A DNA stretch of 11,433 nucleotides from Actinomycetota bacterium. GTDB taxonomy: Bacteria > Actinomycetota > Actinomycetes > Nanopelagicales > Nanopelagicaceae. Location: positions 1 through 11,433 of the forward strand of contig CANCUC010000015.1 of NCBI GenBank assembly GCA_947381255.1, written 5' to 3'. Of this stretch, positions 1 to 5,703 are shown piece after piece. The translations under genes and the position numbers were made by a program. The notes under the pieces were generated by a model that saw nothing but the letters and a program-made list of their open reading frames with translations, ran no database searches and was not told where the DNA came from. Within the stretch, counting starts at the first letter, position 1; every line of letters starts with the position of its first letter.

Positions 1-297
1 GAAGAGAGATTTCCCGCCACGGTGAGTGAGCCGGTTCGATTGCATGTGGCTGCAAAACGATATTTAGTTACAACAAACCACGATTACCTCTCAAAGCTTT
101 CACATGCGAGCGTGCAAACCCTCTACATGCAAGGGGGACCACTCAATCAAGAGGAAGTGATTGAGTTCATCTCTCGCGAAGGGGCCGAGGATGCGGTGCG
201 GGTTCGACTCTGGGATGACCTCGCAAAGGTGCGAGATAAGCCCACTTCAACGCTTTTGGACTTTAAAACCGCCATCGATTCCCTCGCTCGAAATTAG
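1..297 (+). CDS. HD-domain phosphohydrolase-like protein, C-terminal part (5' end outside window)
   Basis: The frame is open from base 1 with no stop and ends at TAG 295-297, giving 98 residues of the C-terminus. The fragment starts EERFPATVSEPVRLH, which continues naturally upstream, so the GTG at 22 is almost certainly an internal Val and not a start. The pattern PVRLHVAAKRYL, then LSHASVQTLYMQGGP, then VRLWDDLAK resembles the end of the predicted HD phosphohydrolases of the COG4341/PhnZ-like group, metal-dependent enzymes that may be hydrolases or di-iron oxygenases. By family analogy His15 and an Asp of the WDD motif (fragment residues 72-73) would be metal ligands; the HD pair itself lies outside the window. 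The substrate cannot be told. The gene ends 68 bases before the receiver-like gene and has no obvious complex I role. The family call is from remembered motif similarity and is moderately sure. Confidence 0.62.
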   Translation, partial: EERFPATVSEPVRLHVAAKRYLVTTNHDYLSKLSHASVQTLYMQGGPLNQEEVIEFISREGAEDAVRVRLWDDLAKVRDKPTSTLLDFKTAIDSLARN

Positions 298-309
298 AGA
301 CTGGTAACG

Positions 310-383
310 AAGTGTTTACCGAAGGTGCCTTCAAAAGCCCCACACTTGGTACTAGACTCATAAATATGGAAGTAAGTGTTTAC
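310..383 (+). repeat. 10-bp direct repeat flanking the receiver-gene promoter
   Basis: AAGTGTTTAC occurs exactly at 310-319 and again at 374-383, 64 bases apart start to start, close to six helical turns. One copy is upstream of the putative -35 and the other is just inside the coding start. Both sit in small inverted repeats: GGTAA/TTACC (303-307 and 316-320) and GTAA/TTAC (372-375 and 380-383). They could be operator half-sites, but coincidence is possible. Confidence 0.3.
330..358 (+). promoter_or_regulatory. Probable promoter of the receiver-like gene (leaderless type)
   Basis: A -35-like TTCAAA (330-335) lies 17 bases before a -10-like TAGACT (353-358). The ATG at 366 begins 7 bases after the -10 hexamer, the spacing at which transcription would start on or next to the A of ATG. 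This matches leaderless mRNAs, which are common in Actinobacteria. There is no Shine-Dalgarno sequence before 366. The elements are visible; their use as a promoter is inferred. Confidence 0.45.
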
Positions 384-815
384 GATTCAGTCAACGCAGC
401 TCCCGTCTATGGCGACCCCGCCTTACAAGGGTCGACCCTCGCTCCAGTAATCGTCGTTTACTCTGATGATCAGAGCGTCCGCGGTGCTATTTCTGCTGCC
501 TTAGGCAAGAAGTTGCCAGGAGAGAGCCGCGAGCACAAGGTCGTGGACTTTGCCACCGCCGATGCCCTCCGCCAGTACCTGGGCGAGAAGCGGAAAGTAG
601 ACCTCTTTATTCTCGATGGTGAAGCCGTCCCAGAGGGGGGAATGGGTCTGGCCCATGCTCTCAAAGACGAGCTGGTGGAGTGCCCGCCGATCATGGTCAT
701 CATTCAGAGGGCTCAAGATAGTTGGCTTGCAAAATGGTCAGGTGCCGAAGCCGTCATCTCCCATCCGATCGACCCATTTACCCTGGGTTCTAAGGTCGCA
801 GAGCTTCTCCACTAG
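366..815 (+). CDS. Degenerate single-domain response regulator next to nuoA (Rv3143-like)
   Basis: This is a 149-residue soluble protein: a variable N-terminus of about 27 residues, then one receiver-like domain (about 28-149) and no output domain. Strand beta1 ends in the acidic pair D34-D35 (VVYSDD), and D84 in FILDGEAVP sits at the phospho-acceptor position. The switch Thr/Ser is replaced (about I113 in VIIQRAQD), and the conserved Lys before Pro is H133 in SHPIDP. Phosphotransfer signalling is therefore doubtful. The LDGEAVPxGGMG, CPP and RAQDSWLAxWSxAEAVxxHPxDP pattern matches the actinobacterial proteins encoded immediately before nuoA. The M. tuberculosis neighbour, Rv3143, has been reported to bind Nuo subunits and affect complex I activity; that is recalled knowledge. 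The ATG at 366 is preferred to the in-frame GTG at 312 because a well-placed -10 gives a leaderless start and the 18 extra codons resemble no family. It probably modulates complex I; this is inferred from position and family. Confidence 0.85.
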   Translation: MEVSVYDSVNAAPVYGDPALQGSTLAPVIVVYSDDQSVRGAISAALGKKLPGESREHKVVDFATADALRQYLGEKRKVDLFILDGEAVPEGGMGLAHALKDELVECPPIMVIIQRAQDSWLAKWSGAEAVISHPIDPFTLGSKVAELLH

Positions 816-828
816 AACTATGCCTATT

Positions 829-844
829 TGTGACGGTTACCACA
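829..844. promoter_or_regulatory. CRP/GlxR-like palindromic site upstream of nuoA
   Basis: TGTGA-N6-CCACA at 829-844 matches the CRP/GlxR consensus TGTGA-N6-TCACA at nine of ten positions. It lies in the 69-bp gap between the receiver gene and nuoA, centred about 48 bases before the nuoA ATG. If transcription starts at that ATG the centre is near -48, which is not one of the classical activator phasings, so the direction of control is uncertain. No regulator gene is in the window. Confidence 0.42.
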
Positions 845-872
845 CCTCCTATTCTTACGGCCTAACCAGCCG

Positions 873-878
873 TATGCT
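873..878 (+). promoter_or_regulatory. Probable -10 element of the nuo operon (leaderless nuoA)
   Basis: TATGCT (TANNNT type) ends 6 bases before the nuoA ATG at 885, and no Shine-Dalgarno sequence precedes that ATG. This is the arrangement of a leaderless transcript. No good -35 is present: TATTCT at 850-855, with a 17-base spacer, is weak, which would suit a promoter that needs an activator. A 6-bp inverted repeat, TACGGC-N7-GCCGTA (856-874), overlaps its left edge. Confidence 0.45.
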
Positions 879-884
879 CACAGC

Positions 885-1244
885 ATGAATCCTTACGTCC
901 CGATTCTTGCCATTGGCGGGATTGGATTTGGATTCGCCGCTTTCTCTGTCCTAGCAGCGGCGCTTACCGGGCCAAAGCGCTTTAACCGATCAAAAGCGGC
1001 TGCCTACGAGTGCGGCATTCAACCCTCTCCAGTAGCTGCAGGCGGAGGACGCTTCCCTGTGAAGTACTTCCTGACTGCGATGCTCTTCATCGTCTTTGAT
1101 ATTGAAATCGTCTTCCTCTATCCATGGGCGGTCTCATTTAATCAACTTGGTCTCTTTGGTTTAGTTGAAATGGTGATATTCATACTTACAGTCTTCGTCG
1201 CATATGCATATGTATGGCGTCGTGGCGGATTGGAATGGGATTAA
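885..1244 (+). CDS. nuoA: NADH-quinone oxidoreductase subunit A
   Basis: Small membrane subunit of the proton-pumping arm, located at the junction with the quinone site. The 119 residues carry three hydrophobic helices (about 5-27, 62-83 and 89-111). The cytoplasmic TMH1-2 loop contains the family YECG motif (C43), followed by [21 protein letters not shown]72 and E74 in FDIE are the conserved carboxylates equivalent to E. coli D79 and E81. The start MNPYVPIL is the usual actinobacterial NuoA N-terminus, so the ATG at 885 is secure although it lacks a ribosome-binding site. This is the first gene of the operon, 69 bases after the receiver gene, with its own probable promoter. Only two bases separate its stop from the nuoB ATG. 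Confidence 0.97.
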   Translation: MNPYVPILAIGGIGFGFAAFSVLAAALTGPKRFNRSKAAAYECGIQPSPVAAGGGRFPVKYFLTAMLFIVFDIEIVFLYPWAVSFNQLGLFGLVEMVIFILTVFVAYAYVWRRGGLEWD

Positions 1245-1246
1245 CC

Positions 1247-1804
1247 ATGGGTTTAGAAGAGCAATTACCGGCGGGAATCGCGCTCACAACTGTTGAGGGT
1301 CTCGCAGGATATATGCGTAAAAGCTCCCTCTGGCCTGTCACATTTGGCCTCGCATGTTGCGCGATCGAGATGATGGCAGCTGGCGGAGGACGTTACGACC
1401 TCGCTCGTTTTGGAATGGAAGTCTTTAGACCATCCCCTCGCCAAGCAGATTTAATGATCGTTGCAGGTCGAGTTTCACAGAAGATGGCTCCAGTTGTTCG
1501 TCAGATTTATGATCAAATGCCTGGTCCAAAGTGGGTTCTATCGATGGGTGCTTGTGCATCATCTGGTGGAATGTTTAACAATTACGCGATTGTTCAAGGC
1601 GTTGATCACATTATTCCAGTTGATATTTATCTTCCAGGTTGTCCGCCACGTCCAGAGATGTTGATGGATGCCATCATTAAATTGCATGAGCAAATTAGCG
1701 ACACCAAGCTCGGCGCAAATCGCGAAGCCATTATTCGTGAAGTTGAAGCTGCTGCGCTCGCTTCAAAGCCAACATTCCAAATCCAAGGGTTGCTTAAGTC
1801 ATGA
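1247..1804 (+). CDS. nuoB: NADH-quinone oxidoreductase subunit B (cluster N2)
   Basis: Connecting-module subunit that holds the terminal [4Fe-4S] cluster N2, which passes electrons to quinone. It has 185 residues. The N2 ligands are all present: the tandem pair C37-C38 in [11 protein letters not shown]103 in [10 protein letters not shown] and C132 in [10 protein letters not shown]. The ATG at 1247 is preferred over the in-frame ATG at 1214 because MGLEEQLP is the usual actinobacterial start, GGGA at 1237-1240 is well spaced from it, and the earlier start would read back over the end of nuoA. Family signatures [14 protein letters not shown] and [21 protein letters not shown] are intact. The 3' end overlaps nuoC by four bases (ATGA). 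Confidence 0.97.
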   Translation: MGLEEQLPAGIALTTVEGLAGYMRKSSLWPVTFGLACCAIEMMAAGGGRYDLARFGMEVFRPSPRQADLMIVAGRVSQKMAPVVRQIYDQMPGPKWVLSMGACASSGGMFNNYAIVQGVDHIIPVDIYLPGCPPRPEMLMDAIIKLHEQISDTKLGANREAIIREVEAAALASKPTFQIQGLLKS

Positions 1805-2439
1805 GTAATGAACAGGGCTTATTTGGAGCTAAGGGCACTGGAGATACCTCAGGTTATGGCGGCTTAGTTCGCAAGAGCCACAACGAGCTCTCTGCAGAGC
1901 GTCCCTACGGCGGATATTTCGATGAAATGGTTGATGAGTTAGAACGTTCATATCCTGAGTTCAACGATGATATTGAGAGAGTTGTTCTAGATCGCGGCGA
2001 ACTCACGCTTCATGTGAAAGCAGATCGCCTATTTCACGTTGCTCAGGTTCTTCGCGATAACCCAGCTCTACGTTTTGAGATGTGCATGGGCGTAAATGGC
2101 GTTCACTATCCAGCCGATACCGACCGCGAATTGCATTGTGTTTACCCACTTCTCTCTTTGACCCACAATCGTCGGGTACGACTTGAGGTCAGCGTTCCAG
2201 ATTCCAATCCACATATCCCTTCACTCGTTGAACTTTGGGCGGGTAACAACTGGCATGAGCGCGAAACTTTCGACATGTTCGGAATTATTTTTGATGGTCA
2301 TCCAGGACTCACTCGCATCTTGATGCCAGATGACTGGATCGGACATCCGCAACGCAAGGATTATCCACTCGGTGGAATTCCAGTTGAATATAAAGGCGCA
2401 ACCGTCCCACCTCCATCAGAGCGCAGGTCTTACCGATGA
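1801..2439 (+). CDS. nuoC: NADH-quinone oxidoreductase subunit C
   Basis: Hydrophilic 30-kDa-type subunit of the connecting module; it packs against NuoD and carries no cofactor. It has 212 residues. The first 25 or so ([16 protein letters not shown]) form the leader typical of actinobacterial NuoC. The core includes the family signature [12 protein letters not shown] (151-162), followed by [16 protein letters not shown] and [11 protein letters not shown]. It is a separate gene, not a NuoCD fusion as in E. coli. Its ATG overlaps the nuoB stop (ATGA) and its own stop overlaps nuoD the same way. The ribosome-binding site is weak, so translation probably depends on coupling. Confidence 0.97.
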   Translation: MSNEQGLFGAKGTGDTSGYGGLVRKSHNELSAERPYGGYFDEMVDELERSYPEFNDDIERVVLDRGELTLHVKADRLFHVAQVLRDNPALRFEMCMGVNGVHYPADTDRELHCVYPLLSLTHNRRVRLEVSVPDSNPHIPSLVELWAGNNWHERETFDMFGIIFDGHPGLTRILMPDDWIGHPQRKDYPLGGIPVEYKGATVPPPSERRSYR

Positions 2440-3773
2440 CACAGACAGATCCATACGCTTCTTCGCGCGAAACTACTGAAGGTCGCGTCTATTCAGTTAC
2501 AGGCAACGATTGGGATTCACTCGTTACCGAGATTGGTGCAACTAAAGAAGAACGCGTTGTCGTCAATATGGGACCACAACATCCATCGACTCACGGTGTG
2601 CTCCGTTTAATTTTGGAACTTGAGGGCGAGACTGTTACAGAAGCTCGCGCAGGTATCGGTTATCTCCACACCGGCATTGAGAAGAACGCCGAGTATCGCA
2701 CTTGGACCCAAGGAACCACATTTGTAACTCGCATGGATTATCTCTCCCCTATTTTCAACGAGACGGCTTACTGCCTCGGCGTTGAGAAGTTACTCGGTGT
2801 TACAAACGATATTCCTGAGCGCGCAACAGTTATTCGCGTTCTCATGATGGAGTTCAACCGCATCTCATCCCATATGGTTGCACTCGGTACAGGTGCACTC
2901 GAACTTGGCGCACTTACTCCAATGCTCTTTGCATTCCGTGAGCGCGAAAAAGTTCTCGATATCTTTGAGATGGCCTCTGGTCTTCGCATGAATATGGCCT
3001 ACATCCGCCCTGGAGGAGTTGCACAAGATTTACCAGAAGGTGGATTAGAAAAGATTCGCGAGACCGTTAAAGAGTTGCGTCACAATTTCAAAGACAACGC
3101 AAAACTCTTGATTGGTAACTCAATCTGGTTGAAGCGCACACAAGGCGTTGGGTATTTAGATCTCGCAGGTTGCATCACTCTAGGTGTGACAGGTCCTATT
3201 TTGCGCGCTACTGGTCTGCCTTGGGATCTTCGCAAGTCCGATCCTTATTGCGGATATGAAGATTATGACTTTGATGTAATCACGAATGATGGCTGCGATG
3301 TTTATGGTCGCTTCCTCATCAAGATGGAAGAGCTTGAGCAATCGCTACGCATCATCGAACAATGTGTTGCTAAGTTGGAGAAGCTTGAGGGCGCTCCAGT
3401 GGTTCTTGATGATAAGAAGATTGGCTCTCCGGCAGATCTCAAAGTTGGCCCTGATGGAATGGGTAACTCAGAAGAGCATATTGCCCACATTATGGGTCAA
3501 TCGATGGAAGCACTTATCCATCACTTCAAAATTTCGACCGAAGGCTTCCGCGTCCCAGCGGGTCAGGTCTATCAAGCAATCGAATCCCCTAAGGGCGAAG
3601 TCGGTGTGCACTTGGTCTCCGATGGTGGAACCCATCCATACCGCCTTCACTTCCGTGAACCTTCTTTCAATAATCTTCAATCGCTATCTGCAATGTGCGA
3701 AGGCAGCATGATCGCCGATGTAGTTGCAGCTGTTGCTTCAATTGATCCAGTGATGGGTGGGGTTGACCGCTAA
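2436..3773 (+). CDS. nuoD: NADH-quinone oxidoreductase subunit D (quinone site)
   Basis: The 49-kDa-type subunit, related to [NiFe]-hydrogenase large subunits, which forms most of the quinone-binding pocket beside N2. Its 445 residues are full length. [13 protein letters not shown] (45-57) supplies H53, and TRMDYL (98-103) supplies Y102; these correspond to the His and Tyr that contact the quinone head group in solved structures. [15 protein letters not shown] (73-87) and the terminal VMGGVDR are also family hallmarks. The N-terminal RETTEG...[12 protein letters not shown] segment matches actinobacterial NuoD. The start is fixed by the ATGA overlap with nuoC. In M. tuberculosis the nuoA-adjacent receiver protein is reported to contact NuoD (recalled), which makes this the first candidate partner for the product of 366-815. 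Confidence 0.98.
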   Translation: MTQTDPYASSRETTEGRVYSVTGNDWDSLVTEIGATKEERVVVNMGPQHPSTHGVLRLILELEGETVTEARAGIGYLHTGIEKNAEYRTWTQGTTFVTRMDYLSPIFNETAYCLGVEKLLGVTNDIPERATVIRVLMMEFNRISSHMVALGTGALELGALTPMLFAFREREKVLDIFEMASGLRMNMAYIRPGGVAQDLPEGGLEKIRETVKELRHNFKDNAKLLIGNSIWLKRTQGVGYLDLAGCITLGVTGPILRATGLPWDLRKSDPYCGYEDYDFDVITNDGCDVYGRFLIKMEELEQSLRIIEQCVAKLEKLEGAPVVLDDKKIGSPADLKVGPDGMGNSEEHIAHIMGQSMEALIHHFKISTEGFRVPAGQVYQAIESPKGEVGVHLVSDGGTHPYRLHFREPSFNNLQSLSAMCEGSMIADVVAAVASIDPVMGGVDR

Positions 3774-4405
3774 TGTCCTTTACACATGAAGAGCTAGCCG
3801 TGATGGATTCCATCATCGCTCGTTATCCCAAGAAGCGTTCAGCAGTCATGCCACTGCTTCACTATGTGCAATCACTTGATGGCTATGTAACAGAACGTGG
3901 TATTGAAACCATCGCCGAAAAATTGGATCTCTCAACCGCCGAAGTAACTGCGGTCTCATCGTTCTACACCCAATACAAGAGCGAGCCAGTAGGTGAGTAT
4001 CACGTTGGTATTTGTACAAACACGCTGTGCGCAATTATGGGTGGAGATGCTATTTACGAATCTGTCTGTCAGAACCTTGGAATTAAAAAGGATCAAACAA
4101 CTGCTGACGGCAAGATTTCACTCGAGCGCATTGAGTGCAACGCAGCTTGTGATTACGCACCAGTTGTAATGGTTAACTGGGAGTTCTACGACAACCAGAC
4201 ACCTGCTTCAGTCAATGAATTGTTAGATGGCGTAAGAAGTGGAAATCCACCAGCGCCAACACGCGGACCATCAAAACTTCGCACCTGGAAAGAGAATTCA
4301 GCGGTCCTTGCTGGATTGTCAGATGGACTTGCCGAAGAAGGACTTCAAGCAGGTGAGGCCTCACTACTTGGTCTCAATATTGCAAAGTCGCAGGGCAGCA
4401 AATGA
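3773..4405 (+). CDS. nuoE: NADH-quinone oxidoreductase subunit E (cluster N1a)
   Basis: The 24-kDa-type thioredoxin-fold subunit of the NADH module, carrying [2Fe-2S] cluster N1a. It has 210 residues. The ligands C81 and C86 (CTNTLC) and C122 and C126 (CNAAC) are in canonical spacing. The N-terminal helical part includes LDLSTAEVTAVSSFYTQY (51-68). Compared with E. coli NuoE (about 166 residues), there is a C-terminal extension from about 155 containing PPAPTRGPSKLRTW and then a Gly/Ala-rich, probably disordered tail; such tails are usual in Actinobacteria. The stop of nuoD and this ATG share a base (TAATG), with a G-rich stretch upstream as a possible ribosome-binding site. Confidence 0.97.
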   Translation: MSFTHEELAVMDSIIARYPKKRSAVMPLLHYVQSLDGYVTERGIETIAEKLDLSTAEVTAVSSFYTQYKSEPVGEYHVGICTNTLCAIMGGDAIYESVCQNLGIKKDQTTADGKISLERIECNAACDYAPVVMVNWEFYDNQTPASVNELLDGVRSGNPPAPTRGPSKLRTWKENSAVLAGLSDGLAEEGLQAGEASLLGLNIAKSQGSK

Positions 4406-5703
4406 GCACATTAAGCCCGGTTCTCTCAGCGCACTGGGATGAGCCAGATTCATTCACTATCGCTGCATACAAGCGTCATGGTGGATATGGAGCGCTTGCA
4501 AAGGCATTGAAATCAACGCCTGATGAGGTAATCGCGCTTATCAAAGATTCCGGACTTCGTGGTCGCGGAGGCGCAGGATTCCCAACAGGAAATAAGTGGA
4601 GCTTTATCCCGCAAGGCGATAACAAGGCTCACTACCTCGTTGTAAATGCTGATGAATCAGAGCCAGGCACTTGTAAAGATATGCCACTGCTCTTGGCTAA
4701 CCCACACTCTTTAATCGAGGGAATCATCATTGGTTCCTACGCAATTCGCGCCAACCATTCCTTTATCTATCTTCGCGGTGAAGTTGTGCATGTCTATCGC
4801 CGAGTTCAGAAGGCGATTGAAGATGCTTACGCAGCTGGATTTCTGGGTAAGAATATTTTGGGAAGCGGCTTTGATCTAGAGCTCACCTTGCACGCAGGCG
4901 CCGGTGCTTACATTTGTGGTGAAGAGACAGCGCTCTTGGATTCACTTGAAGGATTCCGCGGACAACCGCGTCTGCGTCCACCATTCCCTGCTATTGCTGG
5001 TTTATATGCGATGCCAACAGTTGTAAACAATGTTGAGTCGATTGCATCTGTTCCATCAATTATTGAGCACGGTGTTGAGTGGTTCCAAGCAATGGGAACT
5101 GAGAAGAGCAAGGGCTACACCTTGTACTCACTCTCTGGCCATGTCGCTAACCCAGGACAATTTGAGGCACCGCTGGGAATTACCTTGCGTCAGATTCTTG
5201 AACTCGCAGGTGGCATCCGCTCCGGACATCAGTTGAAGTTCTGGACACCTGGTGGTTCATCTACTCCAATGTTTACAGCCGAGCATCTCGATGTTCCCCT
5301 CGATTACGAAGGTGTATCCGCCGCTGGTTCCATGCTCGGAACCAAGGCACTTCAAATCTTTGATGAGACCACATGCGTTGTTCGCGCAACACTTCGTTGG
5401 GTTGAGTTCTACAAGCATGAATCCTGCGGAAAGTGCACGCCATGCCGCGAAGGCACCTGGTGGTTAGTTCAGATCATGAAAGATTTGGAAGCCGGTAAGG
5501 GAACTGAAGCCGATCTTGAGAAGCTTCTCGATCTCTGCGACAACATCGCTGGTCGCTCATTCTGCGCACTTGCTGATGGCGCAGTTTCACCAATCATCTC
5601 TTCACTTAAGTATTTCCGCGCTGAATATATCCAGCATCTGACCGAGGGCGGTTGCCCATTCGATCCAGTTGCTTCAACGCTCTTTGAAACGGCAGGTGCA
5701 TAA
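4402..5703 (+). CDS. nuoF: NADH-quinone oxidoreductase subunit F (NADH/FMN, cluster N3)
   Basis: The 51-kDa-type subunit that oxidises NADH through FMN and passes electrons to [4Fe-4S] cluster N3. It has 433 residues. GLRGRGGAGFPTGNKW (51-66) is the glycine-rich FMN/NADH site, NADESEPGTCKD (82-93) the second nucleotide motif, and GAGAYICGEETALLDSLEG (166-184) the conserved substrate-pocket stretch. N3 ligands are C342, C345 and C348 (SCGKCTPCREG) plus C388 (GRSFCALADGA). The presence of intact nuoE and nuoF shows a true NADH-linked complex, not a ferredoxin- or F420-linked 11-subunit form. ATGA overlap with nuoE; its TAA stop directly abuts the nuoG ATG. Confidence 0.98.
   Translation: MSTLSPVLSAHWDEPDSFTIAAYKRHGGYGALAKALKSTPDEVIALIKDSGLRGRGGAGFPTGNKWSFIPQGDNKAHYLVVNADESEPGTCKDMPLLLANPHSLIEGIIIGSYAIRANHSFIYLRGEVVHVYRRVQKAIEDAYAAGFLGKNILGSGFDLELTLHAGAGAYICGEETALLDSLEGFRGQPRLRPPFPAIAGLYAMPTVVNNVESIASVPSIIEHGVEWFQAMGTEKSKGYTLYSLSGHVANPGQFEAPLGITLRQILELAGGIRSGHQLKFWTPGGSSTPMFTAEHLDVPLDYEGVSAAGSMLGTKALQIFDETTCVVRATLRWVEFYKHESCGKCTPCREGTWWLVQIMKDLEAGKGTEADLEKLLDLCDNIAGRSFCALADGAVSPIISSLKYFRAEYIQHLTEGGCPFDPVASTLFETAGA

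Noticed and set aside
321..332. GAAGG-TG-CCTTC as a terminator hairpin after the HD gene
   Set aside because: The loop is too small for the full stem, only four pairs are realistic, and there is no T-tract.
312..365. GTG at 312 as the start of the receiver-like gene
   Set aside because: No ribosome-binding site, and it would translate across the probable -35 and -10; ATG 366 has leaderless spacing.
855..878. Inverted repeat before nuoA as a rho-independent terminator of the receiver gene
   Set aside because: The stem is only 6 bp and no T-run follows; it overlaps the probable nuoA -10, so an operator or chance is more likely.
616..888. 90-codon plus-strand ORF overlapping the receiver gene and the nuoA gap
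   Set aside because: It lies out of frame over a well-supported gene, has no family resemblance or ribosome site, and its end covers the nuoA promoter region.
1201..1212. Perfect 12-bp palindrome CATATGCATATG near the end of nuoA
   Set aside because: It is explained by the Ala-Tyr-Ala-Tyr coding repeat in the last helix of NuoA; no supporting promoter elements or neighbouring site were seen.
1214..1246. Upstream in-frame ATG for nuoB
   Set aside because: It lies inside the end of nuoA and adds a non-family leader ([11 protein letters not shown]); MGLEEQLP at 1247 is the expected N-terminus.
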